Source: an uncultured Trichococcus sp. (GTDB taxonomy: Bacteria > Bacillota > Bacilli > Lactobacillales > Aerococcaceae). Taken from it: 64,000 nucleotides of DNA. The notes below the pieces were generated by a model that was given only the letters and a program-made list of their open reading frames with translations, ran no database searches and was not told where the DNA came from. The position numbers were made by a program, and so were the translations under genes. Shown in pieces: positions 1 through 9,797 of this stretch. Position 1 is the first letter of the stretch. The number at the start of each line of letters is the position of its first letter. The DNA is taken from contig NZ_OY760503.1 of NCBI RefSeq assembly GCF_963663645.1, positions 997,501 through 1,061,500 of the forward strand, given 5' to 3'.

Positions 1-1462
<1,462 letters not shown>

Positions 1463-1552
1463 TTTTTAAAAAGAAGAAAACTCAAGCGGTGTTTTCGGAT
1501 TCCCTTTATTTTGTAGATTCAGTTTTGAGAGAACAACGTTCTCTTGAAAAAT

Positions 1553-1669
1553 GTGCGGTGACGATGGCAAGAAGGTCACACCTGTTCCCATCTCGAACAC
1601 AGAAGTTAAGCTTCTTAGCGCCGATTGTAGTGAAGGGTTTCCCTTTGTGAGACTAGGACGTTGCCGCGC
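1553..1669 (+). rRNA. 5S ribosomal RNA, first copy
   Basis: 117 nt with the 5S core CACACCTGTTCCCATCTCGA and a closing helix I formed by GTGCGGT (1553-1559) and GCCGCGC (1663-1669). It lies 90 nt after the 23S gene. A run of eleven T follows directly, which could act as a weak terminator after helix I. It is nearly identical to the second copy 41 nt downstream. Confidence 0.96.
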
Positions 1670-1710
1670 TTTTTTTTTTTGAAATAAAACTTATATAACA
1701 GAATCACCAT

Positions 1711-1827
1711 GTGCGGTGATGATGGCAAGAAGGTCACACCTGTTCCCATCTCGAACACAGAAGTTAAGCTTCTTAGCGCCGATTGTAGTGAAGGGTTTCC
1801 CTTTGTGAGACTAGGACATTGCCGCGC
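1711..1827 (+). rRNA. 5S ribosomal RNA, second tandem copy
   Basis: Same length and sequence as the first 5S gene except for two C/T and G/A transitions (near position 10 and in the last 12 nt). Helix I GTGCGGT/GCCGCGC is intact. The flanks differ from those of the first copy, so the duplication covers little more than the 5S gene itself. Confidence 0.95.
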
Positions 1828-1849
1828 ATGTTTTTATATAAATAATCAG

Positions 1850-1884
1850 AAGGCTGTTGACTTTAATGTCGATAGCCTTTTTTG
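1850..1884 (+). terminator. Rho-independent terminator of the rRNA operon
   Basis: Hairpin AAGGCTGTTGAC / GTCGATAGCCTT (12 bp allowing two G-U pairs, short loop) followed by TTTTTT, just after the second 5S gene. Confidence 0.85.
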
Positions 1885-1994
1885 TTGCTTTTGGCTCTAG
1901 GCTTAGCTGGTTTGAGTCGATTTATTATATAAAATCGCGGAACCGTGCTAAACTATGTTTAAGGATAGTTGTCAGAAGGTGAGGGAAATAAAGC

Positions 1995-2279
1995 ATGGAA
2001 GATTTTGTTAAGACGAAAAATGGCTTCGTTTTGAATGATGAAAACGAATGTATGATAGCTGAAATTACATACGCACCTTACGGTGAAGATAAAGTCATAG
2101 CCAACCATACTTATGTGGACTCATCATTGAGAGGACAAGGCGTCGCTGAGATGTTACTGGATCGCCTTGTCGAAGACATGCGGGCTGAAGGCAAAAAAAT
2201 TGTTCCGCGTTGCTCCTATGTCGTGGCGATGTTCGATCGCAAACGCGAAAAATATGCCGACATCAAGGCAGAAATTTAA
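1995..2279 (+). CDS. Small GNAT-family N-acetyltransferase (YjdJ/COG2388 type)
   Basis: 94 aa. Contains the acetyl-CoA-binding stretch VDSSLRGQGVAEMLLDRLVE (residues ~42-60), matching the R/Q-x-x-G-x-G/A signature, and ends with the KIVPRCSYVVAMFDR segment typical of this short single-domain group. A GAAGGTGAGGG ribosome binding site precedes the ATG. Monocistronic, closed by a terminator. Substrate cannot be told from the sequence; these proteins are cytoplasmic and mostly uncharacterised. Confidence 0.85.
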   Translation: MEDFVKTKNGFVLNDENECMIAEITYAPYGEDKVIANHTYVDSSLRGQGVAEMLLDRLVEDMRAEGKKIVPRCSYVVAMFDRKREKYADIKAEI

Positions 2280-2310
2280 AATTGTTCTCTCTTATTTTAA
2301 TATAGATGAG

Positions 2311-2357
2311 AGTAGTGGGTCGGAATTAGGGGAAGTAGTTCCGGCCCGCTATTTTTT
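2311..2357 (+). terminator. Terminator after the small acetyltransferase
   Basis: GTGGGTCGGAA pairs with TTCCGGCCCGC across a ~14-nt loop and is followed by ATTTTTT. Confidence 0.75.
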
Positions 2358-2397
2358 GTGTTTGGTGGAATGGTTCAACGGTGATCGGTTTTACCTA

Positions 2398-2426
2398 TTG
2401 ACAAGATTAAGAAATGATGATAATTT
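2398..2426 (+). promoter_or_regulatory. Promoter of the metA T-box leader
   Basis: Perfect -35 TTGACA (2398-2403) and, after 17 bp, a TAATTT -10 (2421-2426). It lies directly upstream of the leader RNA. Confidence 0.55.
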
Positions 2427-2460
2427 AATTATATTAATGTAAGTCTTATCTGAAGATAGA

Positions 2461-2752
2461 ATGGGCAATGATGAGAAGAGTAACTTTGGGAAGTACGTAA
2501 AGAGAGCTCCTGTTTTGGTGAAAGGGAGCGTATCGGAACAAAGTGAAGATGGTCTTGGAGCCTTTAATCGGGTGAATAATCAGCTCGATTACGTAAGCAG
2601 GCGATATTCTGCAGAGTATATAAAGGATGTGCGATCATGCAATCACTTTACGTACTTTTTGAGGTAAGGATTGTGAAGTCCTTATAAAAATGGGTGGTAA
2701 CGCGAAGCTTTCGTCCCATAGTCGCAAGACTGTGGTGAGGGGAGCTTTTTTG
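2461..2752 (+). promoter_or_regulatory. T-box riboswitch, methionine-specific
   Basis: Stem I shows the AGAGAG motif, the GGTGAAA apical signature and a specifier loop reading GAAG-ATG-GTC, so the specifier codon is ATG (2549-2551). The T-box core is GGGTGGTAACGCG (2692-2704), slightly off the usual GGTGGAACCGCG. A terminator hairpin with an AGCTTTTTT end follows (2705-2752). Uncharged tRNA-Met would stabilise the antiterminator and let metA be read. The specifier agrees with the downstream gene. Confidence 0.92.
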
Positions 2753-2803
2753 TGCATAAGAGAGCTGTTGAATGAACCGGTTAATTAAAAAGGAGTGGAA
2801 AAC

Positions 2804-3748
2804 ATGCCGATCAAAGTATCGAAGGATTTGCCCGCCATCAAAGAGTTGGCCAAAGAGAATATTTTCGTCATGGATGAGCTGAGGGCCGTCACGCAGGATA
2901 TCCGTCCGTTAAAAATCATCATTGTGAATCTTATGCCTACTAAACAAGCTACGGAAACGCAGTTCATCCGTTTGCTTTCGAACACATCCTTGCAAGTGGA
3001 AGTGACCTTGCTGCGGATGGAAAGCTATGATTCCAAGCATGTATCGGAACAATATTTGGACTATTTCTACAAGACCTTTTCGGATATCAAGGATCAATAC
3101 TTTGATGGGATGATCATTACGGGTGCCCCAGTCGAAAACCTCGCTTTTGAAGAGGTGGAATATTGGCCGGAATTGGTGTCCATCATGGAGTGGTCCGCCA
3201 GCCATGTTTTCTCGACGATGCATATTTGTTGGGGGGCCCAAGCTGGTCTCTATCACCACTACAATATCGAAAAGTATCCTCTGAAGGAAAAACTGTTCGG
3301 CGTGTTCAAACACACGATTACCGAAAGCAGAACGATGCTGCTTCGTGGCTTTGATGATGAGTTTTATATGCCGCATTCCCGCCACACGGATGTGCTTATA
3401 CAGGATATAGAGGCCTGCAGCGAGCTTGAAATCCTGGCGACATCCGAAGAGGCGGGGGTCAGCATTGTCCGCAGCAGGGACAACCGTTTCGTTTTTGTGA
3501 CGGGTCATGCCGAGTACGATTTCGATACCCTCGATAAGGAATACAAGCGTGACGTCGCTTTGGATCGGCCTATCAATATCCCGACCAACTATTACCCTGA
3601 TGACGATCCGAGCAAGCGTCCGGTGGTGCGTTGGCGCGGCCATGCCAATATCCTCTTCGTGAATTGGCTGAATTACTTCGTTTACCAGGAAACACCCTTC
3701 GATCTGCAGCGTATCCATGAACTAAGGAATAAGGCAGCGAAAGATTAA
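2804..3748 (+). CDS. metA: Homoserine O-acyltransferase, predicted acetyl-CoA type
   Basis: 314 aa, acylates the hydroxyl of L-homoserine in the first committed step of methionine synthesis. The ATG at 2804 (MPIKV, preceded by AAAGGAG) is the family start; a GTG nine bases upstream sits inside the ribosome binding site. Counting from MPIKV, the catalytic residues are Cys142 (HICWGAQ), His235 and Glu237 (GHAEYDF). Residue 111 is Glu (TGAPVE); published work on MetA links Glu111 to acetyl-CoA and Gly111 to succinyl-CoA, so acetyl-CoA use is predicted. The gene stands alone behind a methionine T-box. Confidence 0.95.
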   Translation: MPIKVSKDLPAIKELAKENIFVMDELRAVTQDIRPLKIIIVNLMPTKQATETQFIRLLSNTSLQVEVTLLRMESYDSKHVSEQYLDYFYKTFSDIKDQYFDGMIITGAPVENLAFEEVEYWPELVSIMEWSASHVFSTMHICWGAQAGLYHHYNIEKYPLKEKLFGVFKHTITESRTMLLRGFDDEFYMPHSRHTDVLIQDIEACSELEILATSEEAGVSIVRSRDNRFVFVTGHAEYDFDTLDKEYKRDVALDRPINIPTNYYPDDDPSKRPVVRWRGHANILFVNWLNYFVYQETPFDLQRIHELRNKAAKD

Positions 3749-3816
3749 GAAAGCTTGATGGAAATTATCGTCGTTGAGCGGTCCCCAATCAATCCCAAGT
3801 ATCTCTAAAGGTATGC

Positions 3817-3857
3817 AAAGAGGGCAATTTCATAAAATTGAAATTGCCCTCTTTACA
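3817..3857 (+). terminator. Terminator of metA
   Basis: Perfect 13-bp stem AGAGGGCAATTTC / GAAATTGCCCTCT with an 8-nt loop, followed by TTTAC. Its end overlaps the -35 box of the next promoter. Confidence 0.85.
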
Positions 3858-3880
3858 AATCGACAAAATTTATTTATAAT
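3852..3880 (+). promoter_or_regulatory. Promoter of tRNA-Thr
   Basis: TTTACA (3852-3857), 17-bp spacer, TATAAT (3875-3880). The transcript would begin about 35 nt before the tRNA. Confidence 0.7.
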
Positions 3881-3922
3881 TTATTCTGTTGTGGGTCACT
3901 TATTGAGTGGACTTACAGACAG

Positions 3923-3995
3923 GCCGGCTTAGCTCAGTTGGTAGAGCATCGCACTCGTAACGCGGAGGTCACAGGTTCAAATCCTGCAGCCGGCA
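3923..3995 (+). tRNA. tRNA-Thr (anticodon CGT)
   Basis: 73 nt cloverleaf: acceptor GCCGGCT/AGCCGGC with discriminator A, D-arm GCTC...GAGC, anticodon loop CTCGTAA (CGT, reads ACG), T-loop TTCAAAT. The 3' CCA is not encoded. The anticodon stem TCGCA/CGCGG and T-stem ACAGG/CCTGC each contain one A-C mismatch at an end pair. Single gene with its own promoter and terminator. Confidence 0.9.
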
Positions 3996-4010
3996 TAATA
4001 GAATGAACGC

Positions 4011-4053
4011 AGATATATCAAGGTTTCTAAGATCCCTGATGTATCTGTTTTTT
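4011..4053 (+). terminator. Terminator of tRNA-Thr
   Basis: AGATATATCA-AGG pairs with CCC-TGATGTATCT, then GTTTTTTTG. Confidence 0.8.
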
Positions 4054-4156
4054 TGTCCATTTTTATCTGAAAAGAATCCCGTACTTATTGAAAAAGAAAT
4101 TGCTTCCACAATGCGTATCTATTGAGTGAACGGCATTCATGAAGGAGGCAACAAAT

Positions 4157-4810
4157 TTGGAAAAAAACGAGCAGCATCACTTACTGGTTAACATGGACAA
4201 GAAAAAAATCATGGAACCGGCCCGATTGACTTGGGCAGGTGACAGCACGATTACAGGAATGGCCGAAACGCATCCGCAGTTGGGCAATCCGTTTCAGTAT
4301 GTGGTGTTCCAATTGTTGATGGACGAATGGAAAGGCGACAGGATCACTTTGGTTGTCGATTCCAAAGAAGTGAGAGACTACTTGCTGAAGGAAGAGAAAT
4401 ATGCGTTCTACGCGGGATACAAGAAAAAATTGTTGCGCCGGAACCGGAAAGAAGCGGGAATAGACATTGTTTCGATTGATCCATCCGAAGTTGTCCGCTG
4501 GAAAAAACAGTGGGGAGAGTTCTTAAACCAATATGTGCTGATCAATTATGATTCGCACTTGTTCATGACTATCGACCGCCGTTTGTTTAAGCGCACGAAA
4601 AATTTGATGCCTTATTTTGTTCTGGCGCAAGCGGAAGAACAAGCCGAGAGTAAGGGCAGTTGGGCCGGGAACAGGATCGGGATTGAGCCGATCGATACGG
4701 ATACGTTAGAAAGTGATGTCTATTTCGAAATGTTCCGGATGATAGGGGACAAATCTGCTTGCCAACTGGGAGTCGAAGATTTTCATCGGCGCCATGGCGG
4801 GCTGGGTTAG
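4157..4810 (+). CDS. Hypothetical protein, unknown family
   Basis: 217 aa, not recognised. The in-frame ATG at 4139 has no ribosome binding site, whereas AAGGAGG (4142-4148) lies 8 nt before a TTG at 4157, so the TTG start is preferred. The protein is soluble, charged, with no signal peptide or membrane segment. Visible traits are a basic stretch near residues 93-100 (YKKKLLRRNRK) and aromatic-rich segments (VLINYDSHLFMTIDRRLF). Codon use resembles its neighbours. It is flanked by terminators and so is transcribed alone. Confidence 0.6.
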   Translation: MEKNEQHHLLVNMDKKKIMEPARLTWAGDSTITGMAETHPQLGNPFQYVVFQLLMDEWKGDRITLVVDSKEVRDYLLKEEKYAFYAGYKKKLLRRNRKEAGIDIVSIDPSEVVRWKKQWGEFLNQYVLINYDSHLFMTIDRRLFKRTKNLMPYFVLAQAEEQAESKGSWAGNRIGIEPIDTDTLESDVYFEMFRMIGDKSACQLGVEDFHRRHGGLG

Positions 4811-4828
4811 AACTTACAAAGAGAACGC

Positions 4829-4856
4829 AAAGCCACTATAATGAGGTGGCTTTTTG
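4829..4856 (+). terminator. Terminator after the hypothetical gene
   Basis: AAGCCAC / GTGGCTT-type stem with loop TATAATGAG, then TTTTTG. A second hairpin AGCTCCC (4873-4879) / GGGAGCT (4902-4908) followed by T's at 4911-4920 lies just downstream. Confidence 0.7.
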
Positions 4857-4918
4857 ATGAACAAAAATGAACAGCTCCCATCTCTGCACAGATGCATAGG
4901 CGGGAGCTATTCATTTTT

Positions 4919-5313
4919 TTAGTTCTTCCTTTTGGAGAAGATGGTTATTAGCGATAGTGTCAAAACAAGCAGTGAATTGAAAACCATGTCCACTTGGAGC
5001 ATTTTTCTGATAGGGGCAGCTGAATAGTCAGGTAGTGTTTGTTTTTAGATTTTTTCAGGAGACGCTGCTGCGCCGATAGGCCACGGATCGCGTCACGCGC
5101 ATCACGTTTTCTTCACCCGGGAAATGGACTGGGTTGATTGGGCTCCGGCTGTACATTTCGAGTTTGATAGTCCCATCATAACATTCGGCGGAAGCGCTTG
5201 AAATCTTTTTTGTGCTTTTCCGAAATCTGATCTCTCATTCGGTTCTTCAACTTTTTAAACAGATGAAGCATATGGTATGATGAAAGAAACAAAACAAGCA
5301 GGATTTTTTCCTG
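4919..5313. other. Gap without a convincing gene; possible decayed ORFs on the minus strand
   Basis: No gene is supported. On the minus strand an open frame of ~58 codons ends with TGA at 5056-5058 (it includes the stretch LEMYSRSPINPVHFPGEE). Another ends at about 4919 with a hydrophobic segment (SLLVLTLSLITIF) and a basic tail. Neither has a ribosome binding site and stops interrupt both upstream, so they may be remnants or chance. Confidence 0.3.
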
Positions 5314-5328
5314 AAAGGGGTGAGGGAT

Positions 5329-6657
5329 GTGCTGCAGGCATTCCGATTGACTTTTGAAGAAAAGCGGATGTGGATGACTTTGGGCGGCAGTGTCCTCTTT
5401 GCGTTCGTGCTGGCGATCGGGGTCATTCTGATCGACACGCGGTTGATCACAGCGCTTGATTATTTTCCGGCCTTTTTGCTGACGAGCGTCAACTTGGCCA
5501 AATCCATACTGAGCCTGTTGGCGGGGTCGCTCTTCTCAGTGGCTACCTTCACGTTTGCTACGATGCTGTCCGTCATTTCCTTCTACTCCTCCAACTTCAG
5601 TCCGCGTACAGTCGAAAATTTTCTTTTGCACAAGACCTCCATGCAGACGTTGGGAATTTTTCTGGGGGGCTTCATTTACTGTCTTTCATCCTTATTCTTT
5701 ATGCGCAGTTCGGAAAATGAACAGCTAGTCATTTCCGCGACGGTCGCCCTCGTCTATGCCCTAGCCTGTGTCACCTACTTCATAAAGTTCGTCTATAATG
5801 TTGCAACGTCTGTGCAATTGGAAAAACTGGTGAATAAAGTCTACAAAGAGGCGGATACAATAGTCGATGAGACAATCGAGTACTTTCAGGAGAAACCGGT
5901 ATTTGACCATCTTCCCCAATTAGAGACTTTGCATCAATACACGCTCCATGCGGATAAAAATGGTTATGTAGAATATATCAACTTCGAGCGTTTGGTGGAG
6001 CTGAGCACAGAATTTGAGGGGATTACGGTATTGCGCTTCAGGGTGGGGGAATTTCTTTCCGTCAATGAACCGCTGGCCATTTTTTACACGAACCGAAAAT
6101 TGGAGGATGAGCCGCGGCTGCAGGAAGTGCTGAACCGCAGCTTGACTTACGAAACGGAACCCTCCACGATGTTCGATCCGAATTTTGCCCGTAAAAAATT
6201 GGTGGAAATTGCGTTGCGGGCAGTTTCGCCGGGAATCAACGATCCGAATACGGCGATTCACATCCTGCATTACAAGGCTTTATTGGATGCCAAGTTTGCC
6301 CGTCTGCCGGGAAGATTTGTTTTGATGGGAGAAGAAAAGACGGACTTCGAAGAGGAAACATTGCGTTACAGCGGATGCGTATTCTATGATTTCAATAATT
6401 TCTCCAAAGACTTATATGAAAGCTATTGGCAGTTGATCCACTACATGAAGACGGATATTTCCGGAGTTGTGGCCCTGTTTGATTCGTTGCTGACGGTCGC
6501 TTATGCGGCTCATCCGAAGAAATTAAGCTACATAAAGGATTACAGCAATTATCTGTCCAATCTGACGAGTCCGAATTTCACGGAAAGATTGGACCGGCAA
6601 AATATCGAGGAACGGCAAGAGCATATTCTGGGGATCACCTGCGATGAACAAAAATAA
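5329..6657 (+). CDS. DUF2254 family membrane protein
   Basis: About 443 aa. Four hydrophobic segments fill the first ~170 residues (around 22-42, 60-90, 108-130, 138-160). They include the SVATFTFATMLSVISFYSSN stretch characteristic of DUF2254, and a soluble C-terminal domain follows. Function of the family is unknown; an inner-membrane location is clear. The GTG at 5320 lies within the ribosome binding site AAAGGGG, while the GTG at 5329 is 8 nt after it and is preferred. Monocistronic, convergent with the AGCS gene. Confidence 0.85.
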   Translation: MLQAFRLTFEEKRMWMTLGGSVLFAFVLAIGVILIDTRLITALDYFPAFLLTSVNLAKSILSLLAGSLFSVATFTFATMLSVISFYSSNFSPRTVENFLLHKTSMQTLGIFLGGFIYCLSSLFFMRSSENEQLVISATVALVYALACVTYFIKFVYNVATSVQLEKLVNKVYKEADTIVDETIEYFQEKPVFDHLPQLETLHQYTLHADKNGYVEYINFERLVELSTEFEGITVLRFRVGEFLSVNEPLAIFYTNRKLEDEPRLQEVLNRSLTYETEPSTMFDPNFARKKLVEIALRAVSPGINDPNTAIHILHYKALLDAKFARLPGRFVLMGEEKTDFEEETLRYSGCVFYDFNNFSKDLYESYWQLIHYMKTDISGVVALFDSLLTVAYAAHPKKLSYIKDYSNYLSNLTSPNFTERLDRQNIEERQEHILGITCDEQK

Positions 6658-6694
6658 AGAAGAGGAATTCGAGCATGCTCGAGTTCCTCTTCTT
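6657..6694. terminator. Bidirectional terminator
   Basis: AGAGGAATTCGAGC / GCTCGAGTTCCTCT hairpin with a 2-nt loop between convergent genes, with A's before and TCTTT after it. Confidence 0.8.
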
Positions 6695-6732
6695 TATGCG
6701 GTACGGCACCACTGAATGGTGGCTACAGGCAT

Positions 6733-8151
6733 TCATTTCTCGTTCTTGCCGGAAAGGGTGTGGGGTTTGATTTGAAGGAGAGCGGTATAGGATTGATCCT
6801 TCAGCCGGATCGTTCCGGGATCGGCGAAGAAATCGTTCGTCAATGCGACGATAGGTCCAATCAGGCCAATCAAAGCGATCAGGTTCGGGATGGCCATCAG
6901 ACCGTTGAACAGATCGGAAATCTCCCAGACGGCATCCACGGTCGCGACTGCTCCGAAGACGAGGGAACCGATGAAGAAGACCCTATAGACAAGGATGGCT
7001 TTTTGGCCGGCGATATATTCGATCGCTTTTTCAGAATAATAATACCAGGCGATGATGGTCGCGAAGGCGAACAGGACGATGCCGACCGAAATGATGTATT
7101 CCCCGCCCGGGATGACTGCGCTGAATGCCCGATTGGACATTTCCGTGCCATCGATCGAGGCATCCTTCCAGGTTCCGCTGATGATGATCACCAAAGCGGT
7201 GATGGTGCACATGATGATCGTATCGAAGAAGACTTCGAAAGCCCCCCAACAGCCTTGGCGCGCCGGATGATCGGTGTTGGCGGTGGAGTGGGCAATCGGA
7301 GCGCTCCCGAGACCCGCTTCATTCGTGAACACTCCCCGGGCGACACCGATCCGGGCCGCATACATCAAGGAAGCTCCCGTAAAACCACCGACAGCTGCCG
7401 TGCCGGTGAAGGCATCCGTGAAAATCGTAGCGAGGGCGGAGGGGATTTGGCTGCGCTGCACAATCAGGATAAAGATGGCGGCGCCGGTATAGATCAGCGA
7501 CATGAAGGGGATCACTTTTTCCGCTACGCTTGCGATCCGCTTGATGCCCCCCACCACGACCAAGGCCACAAAGAGTGCCAAGAGCAGTCCGCTTGCCAAA
7601 GCGGGGATGGAAACGGCATCCTTCAGACTGCCGGCTACGGCGTTCGCCTGGACGATGTTGCCGCCGCCGATCGAAGAAAAGGCCGTCAATAGGCAGAAAA
7701 GATAGGCCAACTTTGGCCAACCAAGGCCTTTGCTGATGTAATACATAGGACCGCCCACATATTCACCCTTTGCGTTCTTCTCGCGGTAAGCGAGCGCCAA
7801 GGTTGTTTCCGCATATTTTGTGACCATGCCGAGGATAGCGGAAATCCACATCCAAAAGATGGCGCCTGGCCCACCGACGCTGATGGCAACGGCCACACCG
7901 ACGATATTCCCGGTACCGACCGTGCCGGCCAGAGCCGTGCAGACCGCCTGGAAGGGGGTGATCGTGCCGGCTTCGATTTCCTTCGGCTTCCGTAAAATCG
8001 TCGCCAGCGTGTTGGCCATCACCGTCCCGAAGCGGATGAAGATGACGGCTTTGGTTTTGACCGTCAGATAGAGCCCGGTCCCCAGCATCAGGATCAGCAT
8101 GGGGATGCCCCAGATGATCGTGTCATTCAGCCATTTTACGATTTCCATCAT
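6733..8151 (-). CDS. Amino-acid carrier, AGCS (sodium:alanine/glycine symporter) family
   Basis: 472 aa with about ten or more membrane segments. AGCS signatures are plain: TALAGTVGTGNIVGVAVAIS (residues ~72-91), GGPGAIFWMWISAILGM, GGPMYYISKGLGWP and FTNEAGLGSAPIAHS. It imports alanine or glycine with Na+ or H+. AAAGGAGG precedes two adjacent ATG codons. It lies 76 nt downstream of the MFS gene on the same strand, so the two may be co-transcribed. A second AGCS protein is at 60025-61410. Confidence 0.93.
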   Translation of the reverse strand: MMEIVKWLNDTIIWGIPMLILMLGTGLYLTVKTKAVIFIRFGTVMANTLATILRKPKEIEAGTITPFQAVCTALAGTVGTGNIVGVAVAISVGGPGAIFWMWISAILGMVTKYAETTLALAYREKNAKGEYVGGPMYYISKGLGWPKLAYLFCLLTAFSSIGGGNIVQANAVAGSLKDAVSIPALASGLLLALFVALVVVGGIKRIASVAEKVIPFMSLIYTGAAIFILIVQRSQIPSALATIFTDAFTGTAAVGGFTGASLMYAARIGVARGVFTNEAGLGSAPIAHSTANTDHPARQGCWGAFEVFFDTIIMCTITALVIIISGTWKDASIDGTEMSNRAFSAVIPGGEYIISVGIVLFAFATIIAWYYYSEKAIEYIAGQKAILVYRVFFIGSLVFGAVATVDAVWEISDLFNGLMAIPNLIALIGLIGPIVALTNDFFADPGTIRLKDQSYTALLQIKPHTLSGKNEK

Positions 8152-8227
8152 GTTTGCCTCCTTTGTCGGAGAACCGACAGGAACAATAAGTCACTTCAGC
8201 GGAAGGATAAATTTCTTCATACTTACT

Positions 8228-9448
8228 TTATTTCACTTTATGTTTGCGTCCATACAGACTGCTGACGGTGAGCGAAGTGCCGACCAAGCCCAAAATGATG
8301 ATGTAGCCGGCAATAAAGCCGGCCGAAATGTACCCGCTGAGCGTCAAGGCAAATGCCGCCAACAGGTCAGCGCCCTGGTAGGAAAGCGAACTGAAGGCCA
8401 GATAGGAAGCTTGCTTGTCTTCAGGCACGAGGTCGACTTTGCGGGCATTGATGTTCGGGGAGGAAGCCAACTCGCCGATGGTCGCCAGAACCATCAACGG
8501 AATCAGGACGTAGATGTTGTTCATGACGGCAATCAAACCATAGCTGACGACATAGATCACAAGACCGTAAAGGATGGTCGCCTTTTCGGAGCGCTTATCA
8601 GTGAAGCGCGAGACCAGGAAAGTGAAGCCGACAACAAGCAGCGTATTGAGGACCTGGAGCAGGCTGAGCATCCTGACGCCGTCGATCGGAACCGTGAAGA
8701 GCGTGAGCGTTTCGAACTCTTTCGAAAGCCGGACGGCGGTGTAGGTCTTCAGCGAAAATTCGGCCGTGTTGAACAGCGCCATGCCCAGGATCAAGAGGAG
8801 CCAACGGGTATCCTTCGCGGCGATCTGGTAGTTCAGAAATAGGTCCTTTAGCCTGTTGTTATGCCGCTTCTCAGCAGTGGCATTCGTGTAGTTCAACTGG
8901 CTCCGAAACAATAGGGCCATTGCCAGCTGCGCTATCCCGGCCACCAGGAAGAGCTGGAAAAGGTAGTGCTGAAACAGGAACCCGCCGAGCGAAAAACCCA
9001 TTGCCATGGACAAATTGAAGGTCCAATATTGCCATTGGTAGGCCTGTTTCCGGTTTTCGACGGTGGTGCAGTCCATCAGTACGGCATCGTATGCAGGCGA
9101 GTAGAGATTAAAGGAAATGCCGCAGACGAGGTAGCCGAGAATCAGCCACCCATCAGCCGAAAGCAGACCTAAAAATCTGAGGGCGATCAACAATAGAGAC
9201 CCTCCATACAGGCTCTGGAAAGTGTACAGGATTTTTTTTCTTTGGAAATTATCGGCAAGATACCCCCCGACGATGCCTGCCAGGAAGCCAAAGACTACAT
9301 TTGTCATGACGAGCAGGCCGGTCAGCTGTGGATTGAAGATGCCGGCCAGATAGATGACCAGGAAGGGTATTGTGCAGGAATAGATCAAACTGTTTACGAA
9401 AGAACTGGCCAAAGTCGATCGGATGTTCTTTGAGAATGTTGTTGCCAT
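8228..9448 (-). CDS. MFS transporter, drug-efflux-like
   Basis: 406 aa, twelve predicted membrane segments. MFS motif A appears as GGYLADNFQRKK (residues ~61-72) after TM2, with a second cytoplasmic motif VSRFTDKRSEK in the middle half. The overall form resembles DHA1-type exporters (MdtH-like group). Substrate is unknown. Its start ATG follows AGGTGATAT. It is the upstream gene of a possible operon with the AGCS symporter. Confidence 0.85.
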   Translation of the reverse strand: MATTFSKNIRSTLASSFVNSLIYSCTIPFLVIYLAGIFNPQLTGLLVMTNVVFGFLAGIVGGYLADNFQRKKILYTFQSLYGGSLLLIALRFLGLLSADGWLILGYLVCGISFNLYSPAYDAVLMDCTTVENRKQAYQWQYWTFNLSMAMGFSLGGFLFQHYLFQLFLVAGIAQLAMALLFRSQLNYTNATAEKRHNNRLKDLFLNYQIAAKDTRWLLLILGMALFNTAEFSLKTYTAVRLSKEFETLTLFTVPIDGVRMLSLLQVLNTLLVVGFTFLVSRFTDKRSEKATILYGLVIYVVSYGLIAVMNNIYVLIPLMVLATIGELASSPNINARKVDLVPEDKQASYLAFSSLSYQGADLLAAFALTLSGYISAGFIAGYIIILGLVGTSLTVSSLYGRKHKVK

Positions 9449-9797
9449 ATATCACCTATCTTATTCAAGTTTCTATACACTGAAAGTATCACAGCTGCCG
9501 GGATTTTTCCAGCCGGAGCCGTCCTCATGGCAAGACGACCTTGCTTTTCCTCGTAAGAAAAGCTTAACTTACTTTTTTATGGACAAAACACCGGTAAGTG
9601 TTTATAATCGGGGAAGAAAATCCGACTTTAGTCAGAGGCAGGCACATGGCGTTTGCGTTATACTGAAGACGCACAAAAAGGAAGCGCTATCAAACGGCGT
9701 GGTTCACGGAATCGATAAGGTAAATTCACAGAAAATTTATGTTTATCAGGTATAATCGGAAATAAGGCAACATCAAAAAGTGATAAGAGGTGAAGAA
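9449..9797. other. Divergent intergenic region
   Basis: About 350 bp between the minus-strand MFS gene and the plus-strand VTT gene. The only open frame (9423-9755) lacks a ribosome binding site, overlaps the MFS start and has unlikely composition. The region holds one good plus-strand promoter (listed separately), and I see nothing else. Confidence 0.5.
9580..9608 (+). promoter_or_regulatory. Promoter, probably of the VTT-domain gene
   Basis: TGGACA (9580-9585), 17-bp spacer, TATAAT (9603-9608). It implies a ~180-nt leader before the gene. Confidence 0.6.

Noticed and set aside
2909-3718. 269-codon minus-strand open frame
   Set aside because: Antisense shadow of metA.
6760-7692. 310-codon plus-strand open frame
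   Set aside because: Antisense to the AGCS symporter gene, which has clear family motifs.
9423-9755. 110-codon open frame
   Set aside because: No binding site, overlaps the MFS start and a promoter, composition unlike a protein.
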